NCBI GenBank assembly: GCA_026545765.1
Contig: CM048841.1
Span: 104,257,542-104,321,541, forward strand
DNA from: Plantago major
Taxonomy: Eukaryota > Streptophyta > Magnoliopsida > Lamiales > Plantaginaceae
Direction: 5' to 3'
Length of the DNA stretch: 64,000 nucleotides
Shown here: positions 34,654-45,000 of the stretch, in pieces
How positions within the stretch are numbered: the stretch's first letter is position 1
How the letters are laid out: the number at the start of each line of letters is the position of its first letter
Program-made: the position numbers and the translations under genes
Notes under the pieces: model-generated
Database searches by the model: none
Told to the model about the DNA's origin: nothing
The model's input: the letters and a program-made list of their open reading frames with translations, nothing else

Positions 34654-35725
34654 TGTAGACACGCAAAATGTGTCGAATAAATTATTAAAATCATTAAATC
34701 AAATTTACCGTATTTAATTGGAATTTAACATATTTAATTTCAAATTGATATGGTAATTTAATTGATTTTAATATGCTCCATTTATGGCCTATCAAATTGT
34801 GCCACGTAGAAAATATGGAGCGTTTTCGATTATTTCACATTACAAAATTATGTGGAAATTTGATAATTATAAGCCAATCAAATGCCGCCACATTAGAAGA
34901 ATGATGTCGAAATACATTCTTTTAATTAAAATTATGACATGAAAAAGAAGACACAATTCAACCAATAGGATTGTGCCACGTCATAAAATTGATGCAGTTA
35001 TTAATTAATTGCAAGTAAAGAAAAGAAGATAGAATCAAATCTTGGCTCAGCCAATAGGATTTGATCCTTCTCTTTTTCCCACACCTATATAAGGAGCCCA
35101 TTCTCCACCAAAAATCAAAAGGGAAGATCACATGTTCCAGAGCCAGAGCAAATCCTCTCATCCTTCTCTCAAGATCCGCCTTGAAGTTCGAGCAAGCATT
35201 CAAGAAGTTCATCCGGAAATCAAAGAGAAGTCACTGTTTGATCCAAGAAGAAGCCCCTGCGCACTTGGAGAAACGTTATTGGAAGATCAATCGCTGCTAA
35301 AGGAAGATCAAATCCAAAAGCCCAGACGAAGCCCGATCAACATTCTTGAAGTTCTTCGCCAAAAAGCATCGTTTGATTGAAGATAAAGCCTAAAAGCCCT
35401 TGAAGAAACGTTTTCCGAAGGCCAAACTTCCTCTTCAGAAGATCAAAGGCCAAATCCTGCAACGATCTAGAAGCGTTCTTCGTCGAGTCCATCAATATCT
35501 CAAGAAGTTCGTCATTGTTCGCCTCAAACACTCTCAGGTTCACGATTCGATCCGAGATCAAGCCAAGAAGCCCTCGAATCAACGATTTTTCGACTTTGAA
35601 AGTCACAAATCCTAAAACGAAGAATTTGAAGATTCAAGTTCGCCGCTTTAGAAGACTAGAATCAGAGGATTAGAATAGAGAATTGTACCCGCTTAAATCA
35701 AGATCAATAAAATCATAATTTGAGC
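34654..35725 (+). repeat. 5' LTR of the LARD-like element
   Basis: Contains a TATATAAGGAG promoter-like box near 35085, then a purine-rich segment with many GAAG and AAGATCAA words. Its open frames on both strands are by-products of that composition. Similarity to the other copy ends at TTTGAGC (35725). Confidence 0.93.
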
Positions 35726-35749
35726 CATCTTATTCTATCTCAGCAAGTA

Positions 35750-36350
35750 TGCTCTTGGATATGAGCTTAAACTATCTAAGGCCCTCAAATTAAATCTTCT
35801 CAAGTGCCACTCCTTGATATGAGTATAAACTATCTAAAAGCTCCTTAACACGAGCATAAATTGTTTATGAAATCAAATCCAAGTCCAAATCAAGTGCGCT
35901 CCTCGATACAAGTATAAACTATTAGCAGCTCCTTAATATGAGCATAAACTGTTTACAAATCCAAATTAAGTACACTCCTCGATACGAGTCTAAACTATTA
36001 GCAGCTCCTCAACACGAGCATAAACTGCCTTGAAGTTCAAATTAAACACTCCTCGATACGAGCATAAACTGTTAGCAGCTCCTTAGCACGGGCATAAATT
36101 GTTTACAAATCCAAATCAAGTACGCTCCTCGATACGAGCATAAACTGTCAGTAGCTCCTTAGCACGAGCATAAACTGTTTCAAATCAAATCCAAGTTCAA
36201 ATTGCACGCTCGACCAGCAGGAGCATAAATCAGACGCAGAACCACCAATGGCATGACATGCGGCTAAATCATAACTCGCCTCACCTCGCCTAAGGTGGCT
36301 AAGTAATAGATACTCCTGGCCCGCATGAGTATAAATTGTGTACGGCACCC
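35750..36350. repeat. Minisatellite, alternating GCTCCT(C/T)...GAGCATAAACTGT units
   Basis: About nine irregular units of the form CTCCTCGATACGAGTATAAACTATTAGCAG alternate with CTCCTTAACACGAGCATAAACTGTTTAC. The pair spacing is roughly 80-90 bp, with AATCCAAATCAAGTACG linkers. It lies just inside the 5' LTR, where a primer site and leader would be expected. Confidence 0.9.
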
Positions 36351-36529
36351 CTTTCCAAATGTTTGAACTACGTTTTGACTTGATCCTCTCTTATGGAGGT
36401 ACGTAGGCAGCTTACAAATTTCTAAGTTCAATCAAAATATGTGAAAGCAGCTAGTTTGTCCAGGCGAAACGGATAAATAAATCAATGCGGCTACTCGTGG
36501 AACTTTCATTGACTCATCATGGTGGAGCG

Positions 36530-36720
36530 AATCTCCAGGTTGATCAATATGCCCAAGCTAGGTTGATCAGTATGTCCAAGCTACGCTTCAACTTCAAGGT
36601 TGATCAATATGTCCAAGCTACGCTCAACTTCAAGTTAGATTAGTATGCCCAACTTCAAGATCCAGGTTGATCAGTATGCCCAAGCTACGCTTCAAAATTC
36701 AGGTTGATCGGAAATTGGGT
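36530..36720. repeat. Short tandem repeat, GGTTGATCA(A/G)TATG(C/T)CCAAGCTA
   Basis: Five to six copies of a unit of about 25 bp, with or without a CGCTTCAACTTCAA spacer, run through this interval. It is a second tandem array inside the LARD-like element. Confidence 0.9.
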
Positions 36721-37689
36721 AGCCATGCCTCGAAACGGGTTGGTGTTGTGCTCTTCATGTGATGGCCTAGATCGGATGTTGGGATAAATGCAAATCCGGA
36801 TCATAGTTGAGATCATGCATCTTAAAGTTGGGATAAATGCAAATTTTAGAGAGTCCGTTGTTGGGTTGATGACGACTTCGATCCAAAGGAGAGGTACATC
36901 AGTACATGCTCTGTGATAGGCGATATCAAGAATTGTTGTTCCAATTCGAGTAGGAACGTCACTCCAGAATTTAGATAGAAGTAAACAGACAAAGGTTGGG
37001 GCAATTTTCTGATATCCATTAATGTAAAAGCAATCACATATATATACAAGCACTGGATTGACTCTACTACATCTGCACTAACCCACTAACAATATAATTG
37101 AACTACTTTTACTAGAAATTGGAATCCATGACTTAGTACTAACAACAACATACTAAAAATAGGACTAAATAACAAAAGCAACACACACGTACTGATCCCA
37201 AGTCTTGACCATTCCAATGTTGAGTCTTCACTTGGAAACGTAATCTTTATCCCATAAAGGCTTACGTTGATCTCTTTTGGGCCTAACACATTGGGCCTCC
37301 ATGTTGGGCTTATCACTCTGTTTCAAGAGTTTGAAAGAAAAGAGAATTGCAGAGCTATTAGATTTCTTCTCGCTGGAGAAGATAACATAGAGAGTTATGG
37401 GCCTTATTCTAAATAGGCAAGTTTGAAGACTAGGCCTTGGTTGCTGAAATGGGTCAAAATAACCTGATGGACCGTATAGAAAACTGGACCAAGGAGCTGA
37501 ACAAATATATTGAAATAGATGAGAAAGCAAATCAAGTCTTAATTAAACTATTAAGCGAGTGGTTATGCTTAATCCAAATGCAATGGAAAATGGGTCAGGT
37601 TCCAACCATATAGAACAAAAGATGAAAAATGAAGGATTTGATCAAGTCAACAATCGCGACTCGTCCGCTCTAAGGCTCGCTTACCACTA

Positions 37690-38858
37690 CTAAATTTCCA
37701 CTTCCACCCAGCCTTTTTTCACCATCGACTAATAAAAATTTAAGATGAACGCACAAATATTTTAACCATTTGCTGGAAAGCTAGTCAATGTAGCTTTTTT
37801 TTTAAAGAAGGAGCTTCTTATCTTTTTCATTCCGAAAATATCCCTAACATATATTAACCTAAATTAGAATAAAGAAAATAAGAAACCATCGCCGTAAGAA
37901 GCCATCTTGATTTCATCCGTAAGAATCCTCAACCAATTCCTATTTCTCCTCCTCGATTCGATTCTCGTCTATTTCATCTTGATTTGTTCGTTGTTCTTGC
38001 TTGTCTCGATTCGCTTTGAAGCGTTTTATTCCTTCTCGTGATTTAGTCTCGGTGGGTGTTTGTGTTTTCATCATGTTTCGTAATTGAATCCCTTTCCTTC
38101 TTTTGAATTCGACTTGCTATGTTTCGCCGCATCGACTAACTCATTTTCTGTTTGTAGTCGAATCTATCCTCAGATGTTATGCTTCTGCGCCTTAATCCGC
38201 ATAAAGGTCGGGTTTCTTTTGTTGTTCAAGTTGGACTGTAATTTGGCTTGTTCTTGTTGAAATTGACGTGCCAGATTATTGTTGTTGGTCTCATTTACTT
38301 GAAGATGGTGCTAGACGGGAGATATTTATAAACATGGATGATGACGTCTCCAGAATGGCTTGGTTGCAATACATGCAATCCCGAGAGAAATAAATTCCTT
38401 ATGCTTGTCTAACTAGTGTGTTTGGATTTCTTTTTATTGTTGCTTGATGTACCTATTAAGCTATAATACTTATTTCTATTGTTGGTCGAATCGCCAGATT
38501 AACATAACATGATGATCTTTTCGATTAAATCCATATTTTATCGATTGAATTATTTTTACTATGTGGCTAATAGTGCATTATGGACATCGAAAGGAGAATA
38601 AAGAAAAGGCGTAAATGTAAAGTACATTAAATATATATTATAATTATTGGACAAAATATGATATATTATTATTTAAAAAACTATAGACTAATAATACGAT
38701 AAGAAAGGTTAAAGACAAGAAAAATAAGAGTAATGCCCTTTTATGTCATTTTACAAAATACCAAATTTATTTTCACTAATTTGCTAAACACCTACATTTA
38801 AAACCAATTTTTCATTACTACCAAATAGCTTTCCAAATTAGTTTCGCTAAGCAGAGCC
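37690..38858. mobile_element. PIF/Harbinger-like non-autonomous repeat, copy 1
   Basis: Starts near TTACCACTACTAAATTTCC and ends TTTCGCTAAGCAGAGCC. It shares with copies 2 and 3 the modules GAAGGAGCTTCTTATCTTTTTC, ATTAACCTAAATTAGA and ATATATTATAATTATTGGAC. It contains a further 700 bp (37890-38590) not present in the others, without a recognisable gene. Confidence 0.65.
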
Positions 38859-39790
38859 TACCACTAGCTTTTCAGCTAGCTTTTCAGCTCGATGAGCTTT
38901 TTTTTATCATTGACTAATAAAAAATTCGTTACGTGAACGCGCAGCTTCTTTAACCAGGAAAAAGAAACTAGTCAATGCAGCTTTTTTTTTAAAGAAGGAG
39001 CTTCTTATCTTTTTCATTCCGAAAATATCCCTAACCTATATTAACCTAAATTAGAATAAAGAAAATAAGAAATGCCACAATATAGCATGGAGACTCAGAT
39101 TGATGTTATTATGCGGTGTTTCTACATAATTACATTAGGATACACTCAGAAGATGATCTAATATTTAATGTACTTGAGAGTCATCCAGATAATATACCCT
39201 TTGAAGAACTCCCTGATACTGCGAATGCTACCAACCATGGAAATTCAAGAGAAACATCTACTGAGATGAATATAATCCGTGACATCATTGCAACTTTGAT
39301 ATGGAGAAGTGATGATCTAGCTTAGTTACGTTTTCTTTTTGTAAACCGGAAGGTCATTAGAATTCTCAACTTATATTTTATATTGTTGGATCATTTGTTA
39401 TACATTTTGTGTACTTTTTTGCAACTAGCATAAGGATTAATGTATCCGCACCTCTTTAAAATGCATACATGTAGTACACATCAAATACTAATTTTTTTCA
39501 TTACTAAGTTAAAATGCTCAACGATTATTTCTTTCAACTTCTGATAATTTTGATGATGTTATTAAAGTGGCGATGTAAAGTACATTAAATATATATTATA
39601 ATTATTGGACAAAATATGATATATTATTATTTAAAAAACTATAGACTAATAATACAATAAGAAAGGTTAAAGACAGGAAAAATAAGAGTAATGCCCTTTT
39701 ATGTCATTTTACAAAATACCAGCTAGCTTTTCAGCTACCTAACCAGCTACCAGCTAGCTTTCCAGCTAGTTTTGCTAAACAAAGCCTAAG
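38859..39790. mobile_element. PIF/Harbinger-like element, copy 2, with a transposase remnant
   Basis: Abuts copy 1 head to tail, starts TACCACTAGCTTTTCAGC and ends GTTTTGCTAAACAAAGCC followed by TAA. Its ends are rich in AGCTAGCTTTCCAGCT words that self-pair. It carries the only coding trace in this repeat family (39076-39325). Confidence 0.7.
39076..39325 (+). pseudogene. C-terminal fragment of a PIF/Harbinger transposase (ALP1-like)
   Basis: PQYSMETQIDVIM in one frame, then FLHNYIRIHSEDD and EMNIIRDIIATLIW in the next, resemble the end of plant Harbinger (DDE_Tnp_4) transposases, where ACCVLHNYI and NxxRDxIAxxMW motifs occur. A one-base shift near 39112 separates the two parts and the catalytic region is absent. 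Confidence 0.7.
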
Positions 39791-39838
39791 TGCATGTCTC
39801 ATCAATGCTATTCACGAACAAGTCGTGAGGGGGCAATT

Positions 39839-40910
39839 TGTAGACACGCAAAATGTGTCGAATAAATTATTAAAATCATTAAATCAAATTTATCGTATTT
39901 AATTGGAATTTTACCATATTTAATTTCAAATTGATATGGTAATTTAATTGATTTTAATATGCTCCATTTATGGCTTATCAAATTGCGCCACGTAGAAAAT
40001 ATGGAGCGTTTTCGATTATTTCACATTACAAAATTATGTGGAAATTTGATAATTATAAGCCAATCAAATGCCGCCACATTAGAAGAATGATGTCGAAATA
40101 CATTCTTTTAATTAAGATTATGACATGAAAAAGAAGACACAATTCAACCAATAGGATTGTGCCACGTCATAAAATTGATGCAGTTATTAATTAATTGCAA
40201 GTAAAGAAAAGAAGATAGAATCAAATTTTGGCTCAACCAATAGGATTTGATCCTTCTCTTTTTCCCACACATATATAAGGAGCTCATTCTCCACCAAAAA
40301 TCAGAAGGGTAGATCACAAGTTCCAGAGCCAGAGCAAATCCTCTCATCCTTCTCTCAAGATCCGCCTTGAAGTTCGAGCAAACATTCAAGAAGTTCATCC
40401 GGAAATCAAAGAGAAGTCACTGTTTGATCCAAGAAGAAGCCCCTGCGCACTTGGAGAAACTTTATTGGAAGATCAATGGCTGCTAAAGGAAGATCAAATC
40501 CAAAAGCCCAGACGAAGCCCGATCAACATTCTTGAAGTTCTTCGCCAAAAAGCATCGTTTGATTCAAGATCAAGCCTAAAAGCCCTTGAAGAAACGTTCC
40601 CCGAAAGCCAAACTTCCTCTTCAGAAGATCAAAGGCCAAATCCTGCAACGATCTAGAAGCATTCTTCGTCGAGTCCATCAATATCTCAAGAAGTTCGTCA
40701 TCGTTCGCCTCAAACACTATCAGGTTCACGATTCGATCCGAGATCAAGCCAAGAAGCCCTTGAATCGACGATTTTCCGACTTTGAAGTCACAAATCCTAA
40801 AACGAAGAATTTGAAGATCCAAGTTCGCCGCATTAGAAGACTAGAATCAGAGGATTAGAATAGAGAATTGTACCCGCTTAAATCAAGATCAATAAAATCA
40901 TAATTTGAGC
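39839..40910 (+). repeat. 3' LTR of the LARD-like element
   Basis: Same 1072-bp length as the 5' copy, with scattered single-base differences. It is followed at 40911 by left-arm sequence that continues the right-arm match. Confidence 0.93.
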
Positions 40911-41301
40911 AACTTTAGTTGCCACAAAGACATTGACCCCAAGAGCATCTACAAATTTATTTCGTAATAGATGAAGAATTGCTCTAAATTATTGTGGAAA
41001 ACACATAATATATTACCCTGGGTAGAGCGTATCTCTCAAAACTTATGAACGAAATTCTCCGTTGAACACAAGATGTTGATCATTACGGCAGCTGGACAAT
41101 TGCGGTTCCTGACATGCATGTTTTTATTTCGAATCCAACTCGTGTTGATTGTGGTATTACCATGGTAAATCATGCCCCATTTATACACCAATAGGACCCT
41201 GTTTACATTGTACATTTCGCGGGAGTTCTTACCTCCAAAAAAATAAATGTACGAAACAAATTATGGTATGTTATACTTATACTAGTATTGTGTCATGACG
41301 C

Positions 41302-41351
41302 GGCAATCCCCGCCATCTCTAGGTGGCTCTTGGCAACTAGGCGGGATTGCC
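41302..41351. repeat. GGCAATCCCCGCC / GGCGGGATTGCC hairpin upstream of the Snu114 gene
   Basis: 13- and 12-base arms at 41302-41314 and 41340-41351 pair almost perfectly around a 25-base loop. It is the most GC-rich point of an AT-rich flank, about 200 bp before the probable leader exon. Confidence 0.8.
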
Positions 41352-41499
41352 AAGTATGTTTTACACCTATATTTCTTTTTATAGTGGGAAATCGCGGGTG
41401 TGATGAGGCTCGGGATCCCTTCCCGGTCGACATCGGGCGCAACATTAAAATGTAGGGTGGGTAATATTGTCATTTAACCTCAATCAATACTATAAGAAA

Positions 41500-42031
41500 T
41501 TTAGCCACAGTTCAGAATATCCTTCCTCAGCCGTTTTTTCTTCCGCCGTCAAAATCGGCAGTAAGCAACTGATTTCTGGCCCGTTTCCGGCCAATATTCC
41601 GTCAGTTTCTCCGGCGAGTTTATTAAATTAAGGTTTGTTTAGTTTTTGAACTTCATTTGATCAATTTTTAGTTAGGTTTTGTTAAATTGAATAGGAGATT
41701 TTATATAATTTCATTTCATGTTCGTACTATTCTCTTCTAGGGTTTAGGGTTTAAGTGCTTTGAATACCTTGCTGGTTTAATTGTTTAGTAGCAACCTGGA
41801 GTAGTTTATACGAGCTATTTACTCTTGAACTCGATGGAAAACGATGTAGTACATTTCAGCAACCTAGAGTTCTTATAAAATTGAATTATTCAGCTCGTGT
41901 TCTTAAAGTGGTGCATTTCTATGTTCTAGTACACTTCTTTCGTGTAATTTGCTGGGCTAAGTTACGGTTTTTAAGATGTATAGAATTACTTGCTTCAGAT
42001 GGGCGATAATTCGAAAATTGAATTCGTGCAG
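41500..42031 (+). promoter_or_regulatory. 5' leader exon and leader intron of the Snu114 gene
   Basis: A pyrimidine- and GC-rich leader (41520-41632) ends AAATTAAG before GTTTGTTTAG. A TTCGTGCAG acceptor ends at 42031, 14 bases before the ATG at 42045. Confidence 0.5.
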
Positions 42032-42044
42032 GTTTTATTAAGCT

Positions 42045-45000
42045 ATGGATGATAGTTTGTATGATGAGTTTGGGAACTACATAGGACCTGAGATAGAGTC
42101 TGATCAGGATAGTGACAGGGAGGAGGAAGAGGAGGACGACCTCCCTGACAAGTCCGAAGATGAGGATCGTATGTCCGATGAGGAGCAAGGGCCTGGAAAA
42201 TCTAATGGTTGGCTTGCCAGTATTAATGATGTTGATATGGATAATCAGATTATCTTGCCTGAGGACAAGAAGTACTACCAAACAGCTGAGGAGGTTTATG
42301 GGGAAGAAGTTGAAACGTTAGTTATGGATGAAGACGAGCAGCCGCTCGAGCAACCCATCATTAAGCCTGTTAAGAATCTTAAGTTTGAGTTGGGGGTAAA
42401 GGACTCATCTACATATGTGTCAACACAGTTCCTTTTGGGCCTTATGTCAAATCCTACACTGGTCAGGAATGTGGCGTTGGTTGGCAACTTGCAACACGGC
42501 AAGACTACTTTCATGGATATGTTGGTTGAGCAGACTCACCATATCTCTACTTTTGATCCAAACAGTGAGAAGCAAATGAGGTATACTGATACGAGAATAG
42601 ATGAGCAAGAGAGGAGGATATCTATCAAGGCTGTTCCTATGTCACTTGTTCTAGAGGACAGCAATTCAAAATCCTTCTTGTGCAATATCATGGATACACC
42701 TGGCCATGTCAACTTCTCTGACGAGATGACGGCTGCCCTCCGGCTTGCTGACGGTGCGGTCTTAGTTGTTGATGCTGCTGAAGGAGTCCTGGTTAGTTGT
42801 TTTCGTTTCACATTGCTTATTTTTTTACTTCGACTTTTTGCTCATGTTATCATTTCATGGAAACACTGCTTGTAATGAGATTGCAGGTTGCATATATATA
42901 TTACTTCTGTAGCTGTATATCTTGTCATAATTGTTAAATTTTGGTGTCATCATCATGCATAGATTCGACTGGTTTACTGCATAATTGCATATAAATGTAT
43001 AAGCAGCGGGGAAAGTTAAGGGTTAATCCTAACCTAACTCCGAGCTTAGCTTTGTATAGCAATAACCAATGTGCCCTGGTCTTGTGTTTTGATCGTACTG
43101 TCTTGTAACTGAGCTTAATGTTTGTTATATATCAATCTGCTGGTAGTAAACTAGTAGTAATAGATTTTATCAAGTATTTCTGGTCAGCGCTTACTTTATC
43201 TGATTAGCTAACCTTATAACATTCTTTAGATAGCATCCACCTGTTTATGCCTGTTCATTAACTTGTATTAATTAATTTGGATTCATCAATGTGCAAATCA
43301 TCTTGCTCTTCATTCAGAATTATGAGTCACAATATTTATTACTAGGGATAAGTGGCTGTTCATTATAAATGTGTGCATGTTTAAGATGCATTTCTAAATT
43401 TTAACTTTTGAATGACTTTTCACTGTTTTCTGTCCTCTATGATTTAAGCATGCTCCTCCCATTTTTTAGGCAAACACAGAGAGAGCCATACGCCATGCAA
43501 TCCAGGATCGCCTTCCCATAGTAGTTGTTATAAACAAGGTAAATTACTGAACTCAGACACACTTATATTAACACACTTTACTCACATGTTCATAATGGTA
43601 TTTTTAATTAGTGAGCTTCATGCTTCTCCCTGCACTTACTTTCAACTACATGTAGTTTGACAGACTGATAACTGAACTCAAGCTACCCCCCAAAGACGCC
43701 TACCATAAGCTGAGGCACACGATTGAAGTTATCAATAACCACATAACTGCTTCATCTTCAACTGCTGGGAATGTTCAAGTTATTGATCCTGCTCTTGGAA
43801 ATGTCTGTTTTGCTAGTGCCAGTGCCGGATGGTCATTCACGCTACAGTCATTTGCAAAGCTATATGTTAAGCTGCATGGTGTTCCTTTTGATTCTGATAA
43901 GTTTGCTAAGAGGCTTTGGGGTGACTTTTACTTTGATCCAGATACCAGAGGTTTCAAGAAGAAACAGCCTGCTAGTGGAGTGGACCGCTCGTTTGTCCAG
44001 TTTGTGCTTGAACCCCTATATAAACTATATAGCCAAGTGATTGGAGAACATAAGAAGAGTGTGGAGGTTACACTTGCAGAGCTTGGTGTGACGTTAAGTA
44101 ATGCAGCTTATCGGTTAAATGTTAGGCCCCTGCTAAGGTTGGCTTGCAGTTCTGTTTTTGGAACTGCTACCGGCTTTACCGATATGTTGGTTCAACACAT
44201 TCCATCCGCCAAAGATGCTGCAGCCCGCAAGGTTGACCACATCTATACTGGGCCCAAGGATTCTCCAATCTACAAAGCAATGGAGACATGTGACGCGTCA
44301 GGTCCTCTAATGGTTAATGTCACGAAACTTTATCCAAAATCTGATTGCAGCGTCTTTGATGCTTTTGGTAGGGTCTATAGTGGTGAAATTATGACAGGCC
44401 AGACTGTACGAGTACTAGGAGAAGGCTATTCCCCGGATGATGAGGAAGATATGACCATCAAAGAAGTAACCAAATTGTGGGTCTATCAATCTCGATATAG
44501 GATTCCTGTAAGCAAAGCCCCTCCTGGCTCATGGGTTCTCATTGAAGGTGTGGATGCATCTATTATGAAGACTGCCACACTCTGCAGTTTGAAATGTAAG
44601 GATGACGAGGTTTATATATTTAGACCTCTTCAATTTAATACACTTCCCGTGGTGAAAACTGCCACTGAGCCTTTGAATCCTAGTGAATTGCCGAAAATGG
44701 TGGAGGGTCTTAGGAAGATAAGCAAAAGCTATCCATTGGCAATTACCAAAGTGGAAGAATCTGGAGAGCATACAATTTTAGGAACGGGAGAGTTATACCT
44801 TGATTCCATAATGAAAGACCTCAGGGACCTCTATTCAGAGGTGGAAGTTAAGGTGTGTACTGCCTACAATGTTTATTCCTTTTTAATTGTCTAGTTATGC
44901 TTTTAGTTTGTTGTAAATACTGTTCAGCTAACAGGTAATTTCTTATATGGCTTCTGCTATTTTAAATAGGTTGCTGATCCTGTTGTTTCATTTTGTGAAA

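Larger units (their letters stand above)
34654..40910 (+). mobile_element. 6.3-kb LTR element lacking pol (LARD-like)
   Basis: Two 1072-bp direct repeats (34654-35725 and 39839-40910) begin TGTAGACACGCAAAATG. The 3' copy is preceded by the purine tract GTGAGGGGGCAATT, so the element reads on the plus strand. The 4.1-kb interior has no gag, RT or integrase that I can recognise. It holds two tandem-repeat blocks and two PIF/Harbinger-like insertions instead. The right arm is continuous across the corresponding site near 53600. I cannot identify a target duplication or primer site. The large LTR and pol-less interior fit a LARD, perhaps Ty3-derived; the lineage is inference. Confidence 0.85.
21097..41177. 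repeat. Left arm of a large inverted duplication
   Basis: Read in reverse complement, this region matches 53360-59885 in order: the AAGTATTGGCCGGAATA block (21107 against about 59870), the B3 gene (23839-27843 against 55919-59050), the promoter flank (27950-28420 against 55390-55830), the unrecognised segment (33370-34653 against 53580-55380) and its end (40925-41177 against 53360-53600). The left arm is longer because of later insertions: about 1.9 kb at 21600-23540, a MULE-like element, a copia element and an LTR element without pol. The outermost matches are at 21097 and about 41177; the flanks beyond do not match. Confidence 0.9.

Noticed and set aside
35061-35615. Several open frames on both strands in the 5' LTR, repeated at 40144-40858
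   Set aside because: They occur identically in both LTRs and reflect purine-rich LTR composition, not a protein.
35750-36350. Possible CRISPR-like array
   Set aside because: Spacers are not unique and the context is a plant LTR element; it is a minisatellite.
36685-37530. Minus-strand open frames of 100-122 codons in the LARD interior
   Set aside because: No retroelement or other domain, and they overlap in different frames with unremarkable composition.
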